A stretch of 58,247 nucleotides of DNA from Streptomyces iakyrus (GTDB lineage: Bacteria > Actinomycetota > Actinomycetes > Streptomycetales > Streptomycetaceae). This document shows positions 34,343 to 42,523 of this stretch, one piece after another (within the stretch, counting starts at the first letter, position 1; the number at the start of each line of letters is the position of its first letter). The DNA is taken from contig NZ_JNXI01000032.1 in the NCBI RefSeq assembly GCF_000717055.1, positions 1-58,247 on the forward strand. The letters run 5' to 3'. The notes under the pieces were generated by a model. That model searched no databases and was not told the DNA's origin. It saw only the letters and a program-made list of their open reading frames with translations. The position numbers and the translations under genes were made by a program.

Positions 34343-34972
34343 TCACCGGCTACGCCTGCGGCGGTGGTGCGCGACGAAGCCGCCCATCCCGATGACCTTC
34401 GCAACGACGACCGCCACGACGACGGCACCGGCGCCCCAGCCCAGCCATTGCGAAGCCGCCAGCACGGAGCCGCCCAGCACCAGGTGCGCGACGACCAGCA
34501 GTGCCACGGCTCCGACAACCGCCCTGACGGTCCAGCGGCGGGTCATGCCGCCTGCGTGACCGTGCTCCTTCTGATGCGGGGCGTCCGCCTGGTCACCCGC
34601 GCCGGGGAGAGTGCTGGGCTCTTCGGGTTGTTGCCAGGCCACCGTCAGGTGGTCACGCCTGCCGATCTTCTCGATGCGTGCGGCGATGAGATCCCGCATC
34701 CGCTGCAGGTCCCCCTCGGTGGCGGCCTCGAGGTGCAGCACGAGGGCATCCGGGGTGGCCCGCAAGGTCCACTGGCCCAGGCTGAGGAGGACGGTCCCGT
34801 GGGTGTCGGACCATTCGACGTGATGCACCTCAGGGGGCTTGTGCGTGCCACCGACGCCGCGCGCGCCCTGCCGATAGTGGGGGTGGCGTTCCATCTGCTG
34901 GGCATGTCGGCAGAGTTGGTCGAGGTAGCGGCTTGCGCGTTCGGTCTCGACGCTGGCTTCCGCGGTCAGCAT
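34343..34972 (-). CDS. DUF2218 domain protein with two C-terminal membrane helices
   Basis: 209 residues. Residues 1-105 are a DUF2218 domain: MLTAEASVETERASRYLDQL, HVEWSDTHGTVLLSLGQW, and LEAATEGDLQRMRDLIAARI. Such domains are often near siderophore or metal genes; their function is unknown. A His-containing linker leads to two helices (AVVGAVALLVVAHLVLGGSV and WGAGAVVVAVVVAKVIGM). ATG 34972 has AGAGGA upstream. The fusion of DUF2218 to membrane helices is less usual. Confidence 0.8.
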   Translation of the reverse strand: MLTAEASVETERASRYLDQLCRHAQQMERHPHYRQGARGVGGTHKPPEVHHVEWSDTHGTVLLSLGQWTLRATPDALVLHLEAATEGDLQRMRDLIAARIEKIGRRDHLTVAWQQPEEPSTLPGAGDQADAPHQKEHGHAGGMTRRWTVRAVVGAVALLVVAHLVLGGSVLAASQWLGWGAGAVVVAVVVAKVIGMGGFVAHHRRRRSR

Positions 34973-35002
34973 GGCGTTCCTCTCCGGACCGCTCACAGGA
35001 GT

Positions 35003-35635
35003 TCAGATCCTGGTGAGGGCGACGAGCCAGGCCCGGATCCCTTCCGGGTCCGTGGTGATGTCGATCGTGCTGGGGTCGATGGAGTCGATCAGCCATCCTT
35101 CGGCGAAGGCGGCCTCGATCTCGGCTCGCGTGAGCTTGTGCACTCGTCCCCACTCGCCGGCCTGCCGGTCGCTGAAGCACAGCATGAAATACCGGCCGCC
35201 CGGGCGGATCACGGCCCGCAGGCTGTCGACGTAGGCGGCGCGGTCGTCGCCGTCGAAGATGTGGAAGAGCCCGCAGTCGAGCACGGTGTCGAAGGTTTCG
35301 CGCAGGTCGGCCAGCTTCAGGGCGTCCCCGTGGAGGAACCGCGCCATGCGGCCCCGCTCATGCGCCTTCTGCTCGGCGGCGCGCAGGGCCCGGGAGGCGA
35401 GGTCGACGCCCGTGGCATCCAGGCCGAGCCCGGCGCACATGAGCACGTGCTCTCCGGTCCCGCAGCCGACGTCCAGCACCCGGCCCCGGATGGCACCCGC
35501 CTCAGCGAGAGCCAGGAACGCCGGCTGCGGCCGGCCGATGTCCCAGGGCGGCGGGCTGGCGTAAAGGTCGTCGGGCTCCGGCCGCTCCTCGGAGCCGGAG
35601 CCGAGGTGGTGGGGGTAGCGGGGTGAGCCGCCCAT
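35003..35635 (-). CDS. SAM-dependent methyltransferase, tellurite/thiopurine type
   Basis: 210 residues. PPPWDIGRPQPAFLALAE followed by motif I (VLDVGCGTGEHVLM) is typical of TehB/thiopurine-type methyltransferases, which can methylate metalloids or small toxic compounds; IRPGGRYFMLCFSD is the later strand. ATG 35635 has GGAAGGA upstream. The promoter has a perfect GAGACA palindrome like that beside the TetR gene at 24.7 kb. The DUF2218 gene follows after 30 bp and is probably cotranscribed. Confidence 0.85.
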   Translation of the reverse strand: MGGSPRYPHHLGSGSEERPEPDDLYASPPPWDIGRPQPAFLALAEAGAIRGRVLDVGCGTGEHVLMCAGLGLDATGVDLASRALRAAEQKAHERGRMARFLHGDALKLADLRETFDTVLDCGLFHIFDGDDRAAYVDSLRAVIRPGGRYFMLCFSDRQAGEWGRVHKLTRAEIEAAFAEGWLIDSIDPSTIDITTDPEGIRAWLVALTRI

Positions 35636-35700
35636 GCCGGTGTCCTTCCGTCGCGTCGGAAGCTCCGGATCGCTGTCCGGACCTCATGTACACCCATCAG

Positions 35701-35743
35701 CTTTATCGAGACACTATGTCTCTGTCAATCCAGAGTGTCTCTC
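35701..35743. promoter_or_regulatory. GAGACA palindrome, likely TetR operator
   Basis: GAGACACTATGTCTC (35708-35722) has perfect 6-bp arms around CTA; AGTGTCTC at 35734-35741 gives a second half-site. The block CTTTATCGAGACACTATGTC is almost the same as 24637-24655 near the TetR gene. It lies about 70 bp upstream of the methyltransferase start (minus). Confidence 0.65.
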
Positions 35744-35864
35744 CAGCGGCGCGATGTATGACTCCAGGACCGCCGATGCGGGAAATCCGAAAGTGGGAGC
35801 CACGCGGAGTGGTTGGCACTGAGGCCGGTGACACAGCACCGTTCGGACTCGCTATGATCACGCC

Positions 35865-36275
35865 GTGCTCACGGACCAGACGGCCACAGCCCTGCCGCGA
35901 GCCCGCACGCGGGCTCCGCAGCTGACCCGTCTCGCGTGGCTCGCGATGCTGCTGTTCAGCCTGCTGCTCGCACACGGACTGCAGGGCGAGAGTGCCGCCG
36001 GGCACCTCGATGCAGGCGTTTCCGCATCGCTTCTCGTCCACGACACGGAGTCCTCCGCCGATCACGATCAGCGCGAGCACGAGGACGGCGAGTCCGAGGA
36101 GTCCGCACACAACAACTGCGCGCCCGGCCAACCGGACGACGCGCTCCCCGTACCATCCCCCGGCACTTCACCAGCGGTCGACCACTGCCACGTGTCGCCG
36201 CACTCCGGCATCCGTGCCGACATCGCCGCCCCGGGCACCAGGCCTCCGGGTGCGACAACCGTATTGCGTATTTAG
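35865..36275 (+). CDS. Small secreted His/acid-rich protein ending in VLRI
   Basis: 136 residues from GTG 35865. A signal anchor (LAWLAMLLFSLLLAHGL) is followed by a region full of His, Asp and Glu (HDTESSADHDQREHEDGE), two Cys, and the C-terminus GATTVLRI. The L-R-I end and composition match the small actinobacterial secreted proteins annotated as DUF6153 (from memory, not searched). Likely extracytoplasmic and metal-binding. It precedes the membrane paralogue at 36506 on the same strand, as the frameshifted relative does at 23 kb. Confidence 0.65.
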   Translation: MLTDQTATALPRARTRAPQLTRLAWLAMLLFSLLLAHGLQGESAAGHLDAGVSASLLVHDTESSADHDQREHEDGESEESAHNNCAPGQPDDALPVPSPGTSPAVDHCHVSPHSGIRADIAAPGTRPPGATTVLRI

Positions 36276-36505
36276 ACGGACCTAGGCGGGCAGGAGCCCT
36301 CCCCCCTGCCGGGTGGGGTGCTGCCCACCTGCGTCCAGGCATACGCCTGCGCCAGCTCCATGAAGGGCTTCGCACGCCCTGCCCAGCCAGGCAGTGAGCA
36401 TCACGCCTTCGCCTTCAGCCGAGCACCGGGTTCCTCACCCGCGCCCTGCCCCACCAGCCGTCTTGCCCGTTTCCCTATCCTCCGAGCCGCCGAAAGGCCC
36501 CTGCC

Positions 36506-37234
36506 TTGTCCCTCGTCACCGAACGCCCCGCACCCTCCGCGCCTCAGCCGCGCCCTGGTGGCGGCAGAGCCGCCGCCCGTCGGGGGCGCCGCCGCCGCGC
36601 CCGCAAGCCTGCACCGCTCGCGGGCCGCTACATCGGATACGTGCTGTACTTCGTAGGAGCGGGCCTCATCAGCGGCGCCGTGGTGCATCACCCGCTGGAT
36701 CCGGCCCGGTACACGAAGATCGCCGTCATCGGCGTCCTGGTGTTCCTGGTAGCGACGCTGGTCAACGAGTTCCTGCTCGCCGCCAACCGGCCGGCGCTGC
36801 CGCGCGCGATCCTCATCATCGCGGCCTCACTGCTGCTCTCGTTCGGCATAGGCATGCTCAGCGGCGGGCTGCAGCACTTCGAAGACTTCCCCGCCCGCGG
36901 TGCCGTGCTCGTCCCTCTGGGGATCACGGTCTCGTTCATCGCCTTCGTACTCAAGGACCCGGAGTCGTCCTGGCGTCGCATCTTCGGCCCTCTGGGGCTC
37001 GCCGTCCTCCTCACCGCCACCGTCAGCTTCTTCGGCCTGCGCACCATCGCCGAAGGGCTCGGCGAAGCCTCCGGCGAGAGCGGGCACAGCCATGGCGAAG
37101 GTGCGGAGGAGGAAACGGACGAGCACGAAGCCGGGCAGGAGTCCTCCGCGCCCTCCTCCGAACCCGCGGCGCCGGAGACGGCCGCCTCTACCGAGGCGGA
37201 ATCCGGCCACACGGAGGACGGCCACAGCCACTGA
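36506..37234 (+). CDS. Multi-pass membrane protein with His/acid-rich tail (paralogue B)
   Basis: 242 residues from TTG 36506 (GAAAGG upstream). After an Arg-rich head come four or five helices with strings shared with paralogue A: GAVVHHPLDPARYT, TLVNEFLLAANRPAL, SLLLSFGIGM, and LQHFEDFPARG. The tail is acidic and His-containing (SGESGHSHGEGAEEE, ending GHTEDGHSH) but has no heptad repeats. The family is unknown to me. Conservation of the helices and of a His/acid tail with different sequence suggests the tail's chemistry, not its sequence, matters. Confidence 0.8.
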   Translation: MSLVTERPAPSAPQPRPGGGRAAARRGRRRRARKPAPLAGRYIGYVLYFVGAGLISGAVVHHPLDPARYTKIAVIGVLVFLVATLVNEFLLAANRPALPRAILIIAASLLLSFGIGMLSGGLQHFEDFPARGAVLVPLGITVSFIAFVLKDPESSWRRIFGPLGLAVLLTATVSFFGLRTIAEGLGEASGESGHSHGEGAEEETDEHEAGQESSAPSSEPAAPETAASTEAESGHTEDGHSH

Positions 37235-37260
37235 GGCCGAGGGCGACAGAATGAACCACC

Positions 37261-37276
37261 TACTAAGTCACTTAGC
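37261..37276 (+). promoter_or_regulatory. 16-bp recurrent motif, site 3 (perfect palindrome)
   Basis: TACTAAGTCACTTAGC; the inner CTAAGT-C-ACTTAG is a perfect palindrome. It lies 58 bp upstream of a 77-aa membrane protein gene. This is the best copy of the motif. Confidence 0.75.
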
Positions 37277-37333
37277 TCCAGTCGGGTAACGTGGGCGCCG
37301 CGCCCCAACACGGGCGCGAACCAGAGGGGGGAT

Positions 37334-37567
37334 ATGACCGGATACAGCGGCGCCTACACCCCGCACAGCATCATCAGCGCCATCCAAGTCGCATCAGACA
37401 CGAAGGAGGACCAGAGCGGTCTCGTCTCATGGGCCTCCGCCGCCGGCATCATCGCAATGGTGCTGGTCGTTGCCCTGGCGGTGTTCCTGACGGTAGAGCT
37501 GGCGTGGAGGGAGCGGCGACAGCGCAGACGAGAAGAGCGGACGGAGCCGCGACCCCCACAAGGGTGA
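37334..37567 (+). CDS. Small single-pass membrane protein
   Basis: 77 residues: a polar head of about 30, one helix (AAGIIAMVLVVALAVFLTVEL), then a strongly basic tail (RERRQRRREERTEPR). Family unknown. GAGGGGGG lies just before the ATG at 37334. It is controlled by its own copy of the 16-bp motif. Confidence 0.7.
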   Translation: MTGYSGAYTPHSIISAIQVASDTKEDQSGLVSWASAAGIIAMVLVVALAVFLTVELAWRERRQRRREERTEPRPPQG

Positions 37568-37608
37568 AACCTCACGGTAACCATACGGCGCACCGCGTAC
37601 GGTTAATG

Positions 37609-37624
37609 TACTAATGAACTTAGC
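37609..37624 (+). promoter_or_regulatory. 16-bp recurrent motif, site 4
   Basis: TACTAATGAACTTAGC. It lies 68 bp before the small secreted protein gene at 37692 and only 330 bp after site 3, so two adjacent small genes each have a copy. Confidence 0.65.
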
Positions 37625-37691
37625 GGAGCACTTGTCTTCGCGGCGCAGCCCCTCGCTGCACAGAACGACGTACGACCAGGAGCTGAACGCC

Positions 37692-38060
37692 GTGTCACGA
37701 GGCAAGCGGGTCTGGGCCGTGTTCGCAGCCCTCGCCGCCGCGTTGCTGGCGCTTCAGCTCTTCACGCACACGGCGCCCATGGCGGTCGCCCACGCGCAGG
37801 AGACGACGACGTCTCAAGGCGAAGCCGCGGTCTGCGGCGACGCGCACGGCTCCGAGGAGATGTCCGAGCACCGCCTGACCCGCGACCGTCAGCGTGCCGA
37901 CGAGTACGCCCCGGACGGCCCTTCGTACAGCAGCAGCCAGGTCATGGACGCCGACGCGGTCGTGGCATCGCCGACAATCTCGGCGGCCAGAGACACACTC
38001 CGCCCGTCAAGACCGGTCACGGACCTCTCACCGGCGGCACTCCAGGTCTTCCGCTGCTGA
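37692..38060 (+). CDS. Small secreted protein ending in QVFRC
   Basis: 122 residues from GTG 37692, with AGGAG nine bases upstream. A signal anchor (VWAVFAALAAALLALQLF) is followed by a polar region with one Cys and the end LSPAALQVFRC. The hydrophobic-x-R-C end parallels the L-R-C and L-R-I ends of three other small proteins here. Function unknown; probably extracytoplasmic. An in-frame ATG at 37614 lies inside the regulatory motif and is less likely the start. Confidence 0.65.
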   Translation: MSRGKRVWAVFAALAAALLALQLFTHTAPMAVAHAQETTTSQGEAAVCGDAHGSEEMSEHRLTRDRQRADEYAPDGPSYSSSQVMDADAVVASPTISAARDTLRPSRPVTDLSPAALQVFRC

Positions 38061-38251
38061 TCCGCCCCACGGGCGGCAAGCGTCATTCCGGGCGGCCGGG
38101 GCCAGATTCCCGCCGTCTCGCACCCCTCGCGCGCTCACCCAGCGCCCCGGGCGCTATCTCCTGCCCGCCGCAGTGACATTCCACCCCTGACAACCGACGC
38201 ACCCTTGTGGTGCGCCCAGACGCGCCTTGGCGCGCCCAGGAGGCATCTCAC

Positions 38252-38848
38252 ATGCAACCCCTCATCGACTACGCCCGCACATTCCGGCACCAGACCGCGG
38301 CCCGTCCCGAGGAGTTCGCCCGCCTTGCCGAAGGCCAGGCCCCGCAGGCCCTGTTCATCACCTGCTCCGACTCCCGGGTCATACCGTCCCTGATCACCGG
38401 TGCTCGCCCGGGCGAGCTTTTCGAGCTGCGCACCGCCGGCAACATCGTCCCTCCGTATGGGTCGGGTCAGCCGTCCGGTGAGGCCGCCACCATCGAGTAC
38501 GCCGTGGAGGTGCTCGGTGTCACCGATGTGGTCGTCTGCGGCCACTCCCACTGCGGTGCCGTCGGCGCCCTCGTGCGCGGCGACGACCTGAACTCCGTCC
38601 CCGCCGTCCGTGACTGGCTCGCGCACGCCGCGCCCCGGCAGGACGGCACGAAGAGCCAGGACGACCCCGCGGTCGCCGATGCGGTGCAGTCGCACGTTCT
38701 TGCGCAGATCCTCAGGCTGCGCTCGTATCCGTGCGTCGCGCGGCGGCTCGACGCGGGTGAACTGCGCCTGCACGCCTGGTTCTACGAGATCCACACCGGC
38801 ACCGTGCTGGCTCACGAGCCGCACGCCGACACCTTCGTCGCGCTGTGA
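38252..38848 (+). CDS. Beta-carbonic anhydrase
   Basis: 198 residues. The zinc ligands and catalytic dyad are visible: Cys-X-Asp-X-Arg in FITCSDSRVIP, and H-X2-C in VVCGHSHCGAVGAL, with RTAGNIVPP between. It interconverts CO2 and bicarbonate. CAGGAGG upstream fixes ATG 38252. The next gene, a SulP transporter, overlaps by four bases, a pairing known for bicarbonate uptake or release. Confidence 0.95.
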   Translation: MQPLIDYARTFRHQTAARPEEFARLAEGQAPQALFITCSDSRVIPSLITGARPGELFELRTAGNIVPPYGSGQPSGEAATIEYAVEVLGVTDVVVCGHSHCGAVGALVRGDDLNSVPAVRDWLAHAAPRQDGTKSQDDPAVADAVQSHVLAQILRLRSYPCVARRLDAGELRLHAWFYEIHTGTVLAHEPHADTFVAL

Positions 38849-40377
38849 GCGCGCACAGGAGGGCCGCCGGTCAGGCGTCGCCCCACAAGCAGGGCGGGCA
38901 GCGGCGTCGCACGAAGGCCGCAGGCTCCGGATCCACTCTGCGGCAGGACTTCGCCGCCTCGCTCGTCGTCTTCCTCGTCGCCCTGCCGCTGTGCGTGGGC
39001 GTCGCCGTCGCGTCCGGCGTGCCGGCAGAGCTCGGACTTGTCACCGGCATCGTGGGCGGCCTTGTCGCCGGCCTGCTGCCCGGCAGCAGCCTCCAGGTGA
39101 GCGGTCCCGCCGCGGGGCTGACCGTGCTGGTCTTCGAAGCCGTCAGGGAATTCGGTCTCCCGGCCCTCGGTGCCATCGTGCTCGCCACGGGTCTGCTTCA
39201 ACTCCTCATGGGGGCTCTGAAGTTCGGGCGTTACTTCCGGGCGATCTCGGTGGCGGTCGTCGAGGGCATGCTGGCCGGAATCGGCCTGGTGCTGATCGCG
39301 GGCCAGCTGTACTCCATGGCAGGGATCAAGGCTCCCGCCGAGGGGCTGGCCAAGATCGCCGGGTTGCCGGGGATGCTCGCCGATGCCGCGCAGTCGCCCG
39401 GCGCGCGAGCCGCTCTCGGCCTGGGTGTGGGCACCATCGCCGTACTCGTGCTGTGGAAGAAGCTGCCGAAGGTGGTTCAGGTCGTCCCAAGCCCCCTCAC
39501 CGCCGTCGGACTCGCGACGGCCGCCTCGGTGTTCCTCTCCCTGCCGGTGGCCAAGGTGGAGGTGCGGGGTCTGCTGGGCGCCATCCAGCCTCCGACGCCC
39601 GACAGCTTCGGTCGTCTGATGGACGTCAGTCTCCTCGGTACCGTCCTCGCCTTCACGCTGATCGCCTCAGCCGAGAGCCTGTTCAGCGCCGCCGCGGTGG
39701 ACCGGCTGCACGACGGGCCGCGTACCCAGTACGACAAGGAGCTGATGGCGCAGGGCGCGGGCAACACCGTGTGCGGACTGCTTGGCGCGCTGCCGATGAC
39801 CGCCGTCATCGTGCGCAGTGCGGCGAACGTTCAGGCGGGCGCCCGCACCAAGGCGTCCCGGGTCCTGCACGGCGTGTGGCTGCTGCTGTTCGCGGCGCTC
39901 TTCCCGGCGGCGCTGGGAGTCATCCCGATCCCCGCCCTCGCGGGCGTCCTCGTCTACTCGGGCTTCAAGCTGATCCCCGTCAAGGAGATGAAGGAGCTGT
40001 GGCGGGAACACCGCGGCGAGGTCGTGATCCTCGTCGTCACCGCGGTGTCGATCGTCGCGGTGAGCATGTTCGAGGGCGTGCTCATCGGCCTCGCCCTCGC
40101 CGTGATCAAGACGGCGTGGGATGCCTCCCACGTCCGGCTGGAGATCGTCGACAAGGGCGCCGGTCCCATCCAGACGCACCTGATCGGGAACGCCACCTTC
40201 CTGCGACTGCCGAAGATCCTCGACAGCCTGGAGGCGCTGCCGCAGAACCGCCCCGTCGAGGTCGACCTGTCCGGAGTGCACCACCTCGACCACGCCTGCC
40301 GTACGGCCCTGCAGAACTGGGCGGCACGGCACAGCGCGACCGGCACCGAGCCCGTGAAGGTCACGTCGGGCGTGTGA
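38845..40377 (+). CDS. SulP family anion transporter (likely bicarbonate)
   Basis: 510 residues. After a basic head come about 11 helices with SulP features: LPLCVGVAVASGVPAELGLV near the start and SLQVSGPAAGLTVLVFEAV. The C-terminal 90 residues form a shortened STAS-like domain (VEVDLSGVHHLDHACRTAL). Coupling to a carbonic anhydrase by GTGA overlap points to bicarbonate rather than sulfate as substrate. A strong terminator follows. Confidence 0.92.
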   Translation: MSAHRRAAGQASPHKQGGQRRRTKAAGSGSTLRQDFAASLVVFLVALPLCVGVAVASGVPAELGLVTGIVGGLVAGLLPGSSLQVSGPAAGLTVLVFEAVREFGLPALGAIVLATGLLQLLMGALKFGRYFRAISVAVVEGMLAGIGLVLIAGQLYSMAGIKAPAEGLAKIAGLPGMLADAAQSPGARAALGLGVGTIAVLVLWKKLPKVVQVVPSPLTAVGLATAASVFLSLPVAKVEVRGLLGAIQPPTPDSFGRLMDVSLLGTVLAFTLIASAESLFSAAAVDRLHDGPRTQYDKELMAQGAGNTVCGLLGALPMTAVIVRSAANVQAGARTKASRVLHGVWLLLFAALFPAALGVIPIPALAGVLVYSGFKLIPVKEMKELWREHRGEVVILVVTAVSIVAVSMFEGVLIGLALAVIKTAWDASHVRLEIVDKGAGPIQTHLIGNATFLRLPKILDSLEALPQNRPVEVDLSGVHHLDHACRTALQNWAARHSATGTEPVKVTSGV

Positions 40378-40385
40378 CGGACTGA

Positions 40386-40428
40386 GTCCGCTGCGGTACC
40401 GGGACCCGCTTCCGCTACCGCAGCGGAC
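40386..40428 (+). terminator. Strong hairpin after the carbonic anhydrase operon
   Basis: GTCCGCTGCGGTA (40386-40398) pairs perfectly with TACCGCAGCGGAC (40416-40428), 13 bp, loop 17. It directly follows the SulP stop and precedes the BlaI promoter. Confidence 0.8.
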
Positions 40429-40456
40429 TACCGGGCCCCTGCTCAAACCCCAGGCG

Positions 40457-40474
40457 TACTACGCTCGCATAGTA
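40457..40474. promoter_or_regulatory. BlaI-type operator, own promoter
   Basis: TACTACGCTCGCATAGTA has the form TACTAC-N6-ATAGTA, 26 bp upstream of the BlaI-family gene. The same form occurs twice at 41756-41793, so it is very likely the binding site of this repressor. Confidence 0.75.
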
Positions 40475-40499
40475 GGAACGGTCCTGGAAGGGTGGCGCG

Positions 40500-40850
40500 G
40501 TGGTCCTCGGAGCACTTGAGGGCGAGGTCATGCGGGTCTGCTGGAATGCGGAACACCCGGTCACCGTTCGGGAAGTGCTCGACGGGCTGAACAAGGGCCG
40601 CGCCCAGCCACTCGCATACACGACCGTCATGACGGTGATGAGCCGACTCGCGGAGAAGGACGTGCTCAACCGCACTGCTCAGGGGCGCAGTTATGCGTAC
40701 TCCCCCGCGGTGCCGGACGAGGCCGCACTCGCCGTACGCGAGGTACTGCGCACCCATGGAGACGCCGCGATCACGCACTTCGCCGCCGAGGCGGTCCACG
40801 ATCCGGGCCTCCGCGACCGGCTGCGGCGCCTGTTGGAGGAATCGCCGTGA
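40500..40850 (+). CDS. BlaI/MecI/CopY family repressor
   Basis: 116 residues from GTG 40500 (GGAAGG upstream). The winged helix reads LEGEVMRVCWNAEHPVTVRE and PLAYTTVMTVMSRLAEKDVL, followed by a C-terminal dimerisation helix, the standard layout. Such repressors are removed by proteolysis through a partner membrane peptidase, or in CopY by metal binding; the C-terminal CXCX4CXC of CopY is absent, so the proteolytic route fits. The peptidase gene overlaps it (GTGA). Confidence 0.92.
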   Translation: MVLGALEGEVMRVCWNAEHPVTVREVLDGLNKGRAQPLAYTTVMTVMSRLAEKDVLNRTAQGRSYAYSPAVPDEAALAVREVLRTHGDAAITHFAAEAVHDPGLRDRLRRLLEESP

Positions 40851-41749
40851 CCGGCGCCGCGGTGCTCGACCGCGGGAACCGCGCCTTCTGGACACTGGTC
40901 GCCGCATCCGTGGCCATCCGTGCCGCGGTGGCCTATGCCGCATGTTGCCTGACCATGGCGCTCGCGTGGCAGGTGGGGCATCGTGGCACGAGCGCCCTGC
41001 TGACCGGTACCGCCTGGGCAGGCACCGTGCTGTTGGGTCTTTCGGTCGCCGGTGGCGCGCGGTCGACCGTCGGTCTCTGGAAAGGGCTGCGGGCGACGCG
41101 CGCCGTGAGCCAGGAGGTGCGGGCTCGCGGCGACAGCACCACAGTGAGCGCGTCCGAAGTGGGTGATGCGGCCGCACTCGCGGGCTTGGCAGGCCGTGTC
41201 ACTGTGGTCGACTCCAAGGCGCCGTTCGCGTTCACGTACGGCCTGCTCCGCCCCCGGGTGGCGGTCAGCATCGGTCTGACGACGACCGTCACCGAGCGCG
41301 AACTGCACGCGGTGCTCGCCCATGAGGCCGCTCACGTCCGCGGTCGCGACCCGCTCCGGGCGTTGATCGCCGGCCTCCTGACGGCGCACCACTTCACCCT
41401 TCCCCTGCTGGGCCACCTGCGGGCAGCCTTCGCCGCCGACCGAGAACTCACGGCCGATCGCCGGGCGGTCGCCCACTGCGGTACGCCTGCGGTCGCCGGT
41501 GCTCTGCTCAAGGTGTCCGCCGTGCCCGGCTGGGCGCTCGCCGTACCGGCCAGCGCCATGGCAGCTCCCGACCTGCTCGACGCCCGCATCGCCCAGCTGG
41601 AAGACGGACACCCGCCGCGCCTGGCACCGCCCGCCCGATGGCGGGTGGCCTCCTCCGTCGCCGGGGCCGCCGTCTACGCCTGGGCACTGGCAGGTTCCGC
41701 GGCGCTGGTCGCGGCAACTCCGTTGAGCTGCATGCCCGTCGGGGCCTGA
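40847..41749 (+). CDS. M56/M48-type membrane metallopeptidase (BlaR1-like)
   Basis: 300 residues with four helices. The zinc motif H159-E-A-A-H163 lies in LAHEAAHVRGRDPL, and PFAFTYGLLRPRVAVS is typical of the M56 family. It lacks an external penicillin-binding sensor domain, as in other actinobacterial BlaI partners. It probably cleaves the BlaI repressor after a membrane signal. Coupling to blaI supports this. Confidence 0.9.
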   Translation: MTGAAVLDRGNRAFWTLVAASVAIRAAVAYAACCLTMALAWQVGHRGTSALLTGTAWAGTVLLGLSVAGGARSTVGLWKGLRATRAVSQEVRARGDSTTVSASEVGDAAALAGLAGRVTVVDSKAPFAFTYGLLRPRVAVSIGLTTTVTERELHAVLAHEAAHVRGRDPLRALIAGLLTAHHFTLPLLGHLRAAFAADRELTADRRAVAHCGTPAVAGALLKVSAVPGWALAVPASAMAAPDLLDARIAQLEDGHPPRLAPPARWRVASSVAGAAVYAWALAGSAALVAATPLSCMPVGA

Positions 41750-41755
41750 CCCATC

Positions 41756-41793
41756 TACTACACACCCATAGTATCTACTACGTGCGCGTAGTA
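41756..41793. promoter_or_regulatory. Two tandem BlaI-type operators
   Basis: TACTACACACCCATAGTA (41756-41773) and TACTACGTGCGCGTAGTA (41776-41793); the second is nearly a perfect palindrome. They lie 39-76 bp before the methyltransferase gene at 41832 and match the box before blaI, placing this gene in the same regulon. Confidence 0.8.
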
Positions 41794-41831
41794 GCTTGAC
41801 GGGTGTCGCTGACTGATGAGGAGTTGCCGTC

Positions 41832-42491
41832 ATGCCCACAGCCGCAGCCAAGCGTCCGAAGGTCAAGCACCCTTTCTTCGCTCGGATCTACCCGAGGATC
41901 AACGCCTTCTCCGAAACCCACGGCGGACTTGACCACCGCAAGGAACTCCTCGCGGACACCGAGGGCCGTGTCATCGAGGTGGGTGCGGGCAACGGCGCCA
42001 ACTTTCGCCACTACCCCGCCACAGTGGAGAAGGTCATCGCAGTGGAGCCGGAACCACGCCTGCGCGAGCTCGCGACGCGGGCGGCGGCCGAGTCGTCCGC
42101 GCCCGTCGAGGTACGCGAGGGCCGGGCGGAGGAACTGCCGGTGCCGGACAGCTCGGTCGACGGAGTCGTCGCCTCACTTGTCCTGTGCAGCATCGCCGAC
42201 GTCCCCGCGGCGCTGGCGGAGGCGGCTCGGGTCCTGCGACCGGGAGGGCGCCTGTACTTCTACGAACACGTACGCTCGGCCGATCCGCGGTTCGCCAAGA
42301 AGCAGCGCAGGATCAACATGGTGTGGCCGCTGCTGACCGGCGGCTGCAACCTCGACCGGGACAGCGAACAGGCCATCAGGGACGCCGGTTTCACCGTCGA
42401 GCAGGCGCGGCGCTTCGACTTCCTCATCAACGGCCGTACGACACCCAGCTCCCCGTGCGTCATCGGGGTCGCACGCAAGCCGGAGAACTGA
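41832..42491 (+). CDS. Class I SAM-dependent methyltransferase under BlaI control
   Basis: 219 residues of UbiE/phospholipid methyltransferase type. Motif I is RVIEVGAGNGANFRHY, then VIAVEPEPRLRELA, and VLRPGGRLYFYEHVRS. The C-terminal INGRTTPSSPCVIGVARK is often seen in eukaryotic METTL7-like relatives, which methylate thiols or lipids. The substrate is unknown, but control by BlaI links it to an envelope signal. Confidence 0.85.
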   Translation: MPTAAAKRPKVKHPFFARIYPRINAFSETHGGLDHRKELLADTEGRVIEVGAGNGANFRHYPATVEKVIAVEPEPRLRELATRAAAESSAPVEVREGRAEELPVPDSSVDGVVASLVLCSIADVPAALAEAARVLRPGGRLYFYEHVRSADPRFAKKQRRINMVWPLLTGGCNLDRDSEQAIRDAGFTVEQARRFDFLINGRTTPSSPCVIGVARKPEN

Positions 42492-42523
42492 GGCGCCCAC
42501 CGCACGACGCCTCCGGACGCGCC

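Noticed and set aside
36276..36505. Possible riboswitch in the leader of the membrane paralogue B
   Set aside because: G/C-rich complementary blocks occur, but no known riboswitch core could be recognised.
40457..41793. Treating the BlaI boxes and the 16-bp motif as the same site
   Set aside because: They share TACTA, but the BlaI form is TACTAC-N6-RTAGTA (even centre) while the other is TACTAA-N3-ACTTAGC (odd centre), so they are listed separately.
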